Below, one piece after another: positions 62,583-64,000 of a stretch of 64,000 bases of DNA (position 1 is its first letter; the number at the start of each line of letters is the position of its first letter). The notes beneath the pieces are model-generated. The model did no database searches, was not told where the DNA came from, and was given only the letters and a program-made list of their open reading frames with translations. The position numbers and the translations under genes were made by a program. The stretch is from positions 36,472-100,471 of the forward strand of contig JAVKHY010000008.1 in the NCBI GenBank assembly GCA_031459765.1. Direction: 5' to 3'. This stretch comes from Armatimonadota bacterium (GTDB taxonomy: Bacteria; Sysuimicrobiota; Sysuimicrobiia; Sysuimicrobiales; Kaftiobacteriaceae).

Positions 62583-63808
62583 AGGCCCTCACCTTCCACC
62601 CCACCATCCCCCGGTTCGTCGCCACGAAGGTTGCGGGTGCGGTCTCCCGCCGCGCCTGGTGGGGGCGGTGGGCGCCGCTGCAGCTCCGGGAGGTGCCCGA
62701 TCCGCCGCTGCCCGGGGAGGACTGGGTGCGCGTGGCGGTACGGCTGGGCGGGATCTGCGGGAGTGACCTGCACACGATTCGTCTGGAGGCCAGCCCGGCC
62801 CTCTCCGCCCTCACGTCGTTTCCTTTCGTTTTGGGTCACGAGAACGTGGGGACGATCGCCGAAGTCGGCCCTGCGGTCCGGGACCTCCGGATCGGTCAGC
62901 GCGTCACCGTGGAGCCGGCGCTGCCCTGTCTGGCGCGAGGGCTGGTCGATCCGTGTCCGCCCTGTGCCGCGGGAAACTACAACCTGTGCCTCCGGGTGGC
63001 GGAAGGCCACCTCGCGCCCGGGTTGATGATCGGCGCCTGCCGGGATACGGGGGGAAGCTGGGCGGCCAACTTCGTCGCCCACCGCTCCCAGGTGTTCCCC
63101 CTCCCCGAGGCGGTGAGCGACGAGAATGCGCTGCTGGCCGAACCCCTGGCCGTGACGGCGCACGCCGTCGTCGCCTCCCCGCCCGCGGAGGCGGACACCG
63201 TGCTCGTGGTCGGGGGAGGGGTGATCGGCCAGTGCGCCATCGCCGCCCTGCGCGCGTCGGGGAGCGGGGCCCGGATCATCGCCCTGGTGAAGCACGGCTT
63301 TCAGGGGGAGGCGGCCCGGCGGCTGGGCGCGGACGAGGTGGTGCGGCTGCAGCGCGGCGACGGCCACTATCCGGCGATCGCCGACCTGACCGGCGGCCGC
63401 CTGCGCCGCCCGATGATGGGCAAGCGCGTCCTCCTCGGCGGCGCGGATCTCACGCTGGAGTGCGTCGGCAGCGCAGGGAGCATCGACGACAGCCTGCGCC
63501 TGACGCGCCCCGGGGGCCGCGTGGTGCTCCTCGGGCTGGCCTCCTGGGCCCGGAGCGTGGACTGGACGCCGCTGTGGCTGAAAGAGCTCCAGGTCACGGG
63601 GAGTTACATCTATCGCTGGGAGACCTGGCGGGGCCGGCGCGTGCGCACCATGGAGATCGTCCTGGACTGGATGGCCCGCGGGCTGGTCGATCTCAGCCAC
63701 CTCGTCACCCACCAGTTCCCCCTCGAGGAGTTCCGCCGGGCCCTGCACACGGCCATGGGCAAGGCCGCCACCCGCGCCTTCAAGGTCGCCTTCCGGCCCC
63801 AGGCGTAG
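62579..63808 (+). CDS. Zinc-dependent medium-chain alcohol dehydrogenase
   Basis: A 409-residue MDR enzyme. GICGSDLHTIRLE has the catalytic-zinc cysteine, PFVLGHENVGTIAEVGPAV the His-Glu pair, and CLARGLVDPCPPCAAGNYNLC the four structural-zinc cysteines with a longer first loop. LVVGGGVIGQCAIAALRASG is the NAD(P) Rossmann motif. It ends with the usual catalytic-domain return strand. TTG start 62579 overlaps the aldolase stop, so both are translationally coupled. Alcohol or sugar substrate unknown. With the FAD oxidase and the aldolase it may form a catabolic route. Confidence 0.9.
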   Translation: MKALTFHPTIPRFVATKVAGAVSRRAWWGRWAPLQLREVPDPPLPGEDWVRVAVRLGGICGSDLHTIRLEASPALSALTSFPFVLGHENVGTIAEVGPAVRDLRIGQRVTVEPALPCLARGLVDPCPPCAAGNYNLCLRVAEGHLAPGLMIGACRDTGGSWAANFVAHRSQVFPLPEAVSDENALLAEPLAVTAHAVVASPPAEADTVLVVGGGVIGQCAIAALRASGSGARIIALVKHGFQGEAARRLGADEVVRLQRGDGHYPAIADLTGGRLRRPMMGKRVLLGGADLTLECVGSAGSIDDSLRLTRPGGRVVLLGLASWARSVDWTPLWLKELQVTGSYIYRWETWRGRRVRTMEIVLDWMARGLVDLSHLVTHQFPLEEFRRALHTAMGKAATRAFKVAFRPQA

Positions 63809-63881
63809 GGCGGCCTTCAGCTCAGGCATCGAGCCGTCCGTCCCGAGGTCGTGCTCCGGGCCACCGGGGCGCCTGTTCCGC

Positions 63882-63911
63882 TTGATGGCGGCCTCGGGCC
63901 CACCGTATAAT
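63882..63911 (+). promoter_or_regulatory. Promoter of tRNA-Tyr
   Basis: TTGATG (63882-63887), an 18-base spacer, then a perfect TATAAT (63906-63911), 11 bases before the tRNA. All three tRNA genes of the window have TATAAT at this distance. Confidence 0.7.
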
Positions 63912-63922
63912 GCAGATGGTTC

Positions 63923-64000
63923 GGGCGGGTGGCTGAGCGGACAAAAGCAGCTGACTGTAGATCAGCCGGCCGAGTGCCTACGGAGGTTCGAATCCTTCCC
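63923..64000 (+). tRNA. tRNA-Tyr (GTA), cut by window end
   Basis: The acceptor strand GGGCGGG (63923-63929) is followed by a D arm, GCT...AGC. The anticodon stem and loop CTGTAGA contain anticodon GTA. A long variable arm (GGCCGAGTGCCTACGG region), as in bacterial tRNA-Tyr, follows, then the T arm GGAGGTTCGAATCCTTC. The 3' acceptor strand is mostly beyond base 64000, so its pairing cannot be seen in full. Confidence 0.88.

Overview
The window is a GC-rich (roughly two-thirds G+C), densely packed bacterial chromosome segment. I see no insertion sequences, prophage, CRISPR array or rRNA operon, and no stretch over 300 bases without a gene. The order clpC-radA-yacL(PIN/TRAM)-ispDF-cysS-rlmB-sigH copies the classic Firmicutes cluster. 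SigH, VanW and ECF-type vitamin transporter subunits also point to a Gram-positive-like (Terrabacteria) relative. Several expected Firmicutes neighbours are missing (ctsR, mcsA, mcsB, disA, gltX, cysE), and an aa3-type oxidase shows aerobic respiration. My best guess is a deep-branching, probably uncultivated lineage near the Firmicutes/Armatimonadota/CSP1-3 side of the tree. That is inference from synteny and composition only.

Layout. 1-4.4 kb: rpoZ, a BsuPI-domain protein, tRNA-Met(CAT), tilS and ftsH. 4.5-11 kb: an ECF S-like protein, an isochorismatase-fold hydrolase, a membrane-anchored hammerhead protein, hutH-hutU, an ASCH protein and a Gfo/Idh/MocA oxidoreductase. 11-14.4 kb (minus strand): kptA-tldD-tldE. 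14.5-21 kb: ftcD-hutI-fchA-folB-folK, two deoxynucleoside kinases, birA and a P1 peptidase, nearly all with 1-8 base overlaps. 21.1-25 kb: a structured leader, a second ECF S subunit (pantothenate is the likely substrate), an atypical type III pantothenate kinase, an uncharacterised protein and a homologue of cyanobacterial acyl-ACP reductase. 25-37.4 kb: greA, clpC, radA, yacL, ispDF, cysS, rlmB, vanW, sigH and a zinc-ribbon protein. 37.4-39.9 kb: moaA (minus strand), a MaoC hydratase, two small proteins and tRNA-Thr. 40-45.5 kb: a DUF1445 protein with a complete branched-chain-amino-acid-type ABC transporter. 45.6-48.9 kb (minus strand): peptide/nickel ABC permeases and binding protein without ATPases. 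49-56.6 kb: a small secreted protein and a truncated methyltransferase, then on the minus strand a five-gene cytochrome oxidase operon and a two-component system. 56.6-64 kb: pfkA, a P1B metal ATPase (minus strand), a catabolic-looking trio (FAD amine oxidase, class II aldolase fusion, medium-chain dehydrogenase) and a tRNA-Tyr cut by the window end.

How it works together. Histidine is degraded by HutH, HutU and HutI to formiminoglutamate. FtcD and the cyclodeaminase then pass the one-carbon unit to tetrahydrofolate, and folB/folK for folate synthesis directly follow. The second ECF S subunit plus CoaX suggests pantothenate uptake and CoA synthesis. Beside them sits an acyl-thioester-reductase-like enzyme that keeps the catalytic cysteine of its family.

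The best candidates for something new are: the acyl-ACP-reductase-like gene with its uncharacterised partner, next to a pantothenate kinase that lacks a key aspartate; a near-consensus promoter placed so that its transcript begins with a terminator hairpin upstream of greA; a SigH-type promoter before clpC; and a small cysteine-containing gene with its own fully consensus promoter in the usual place of disA.
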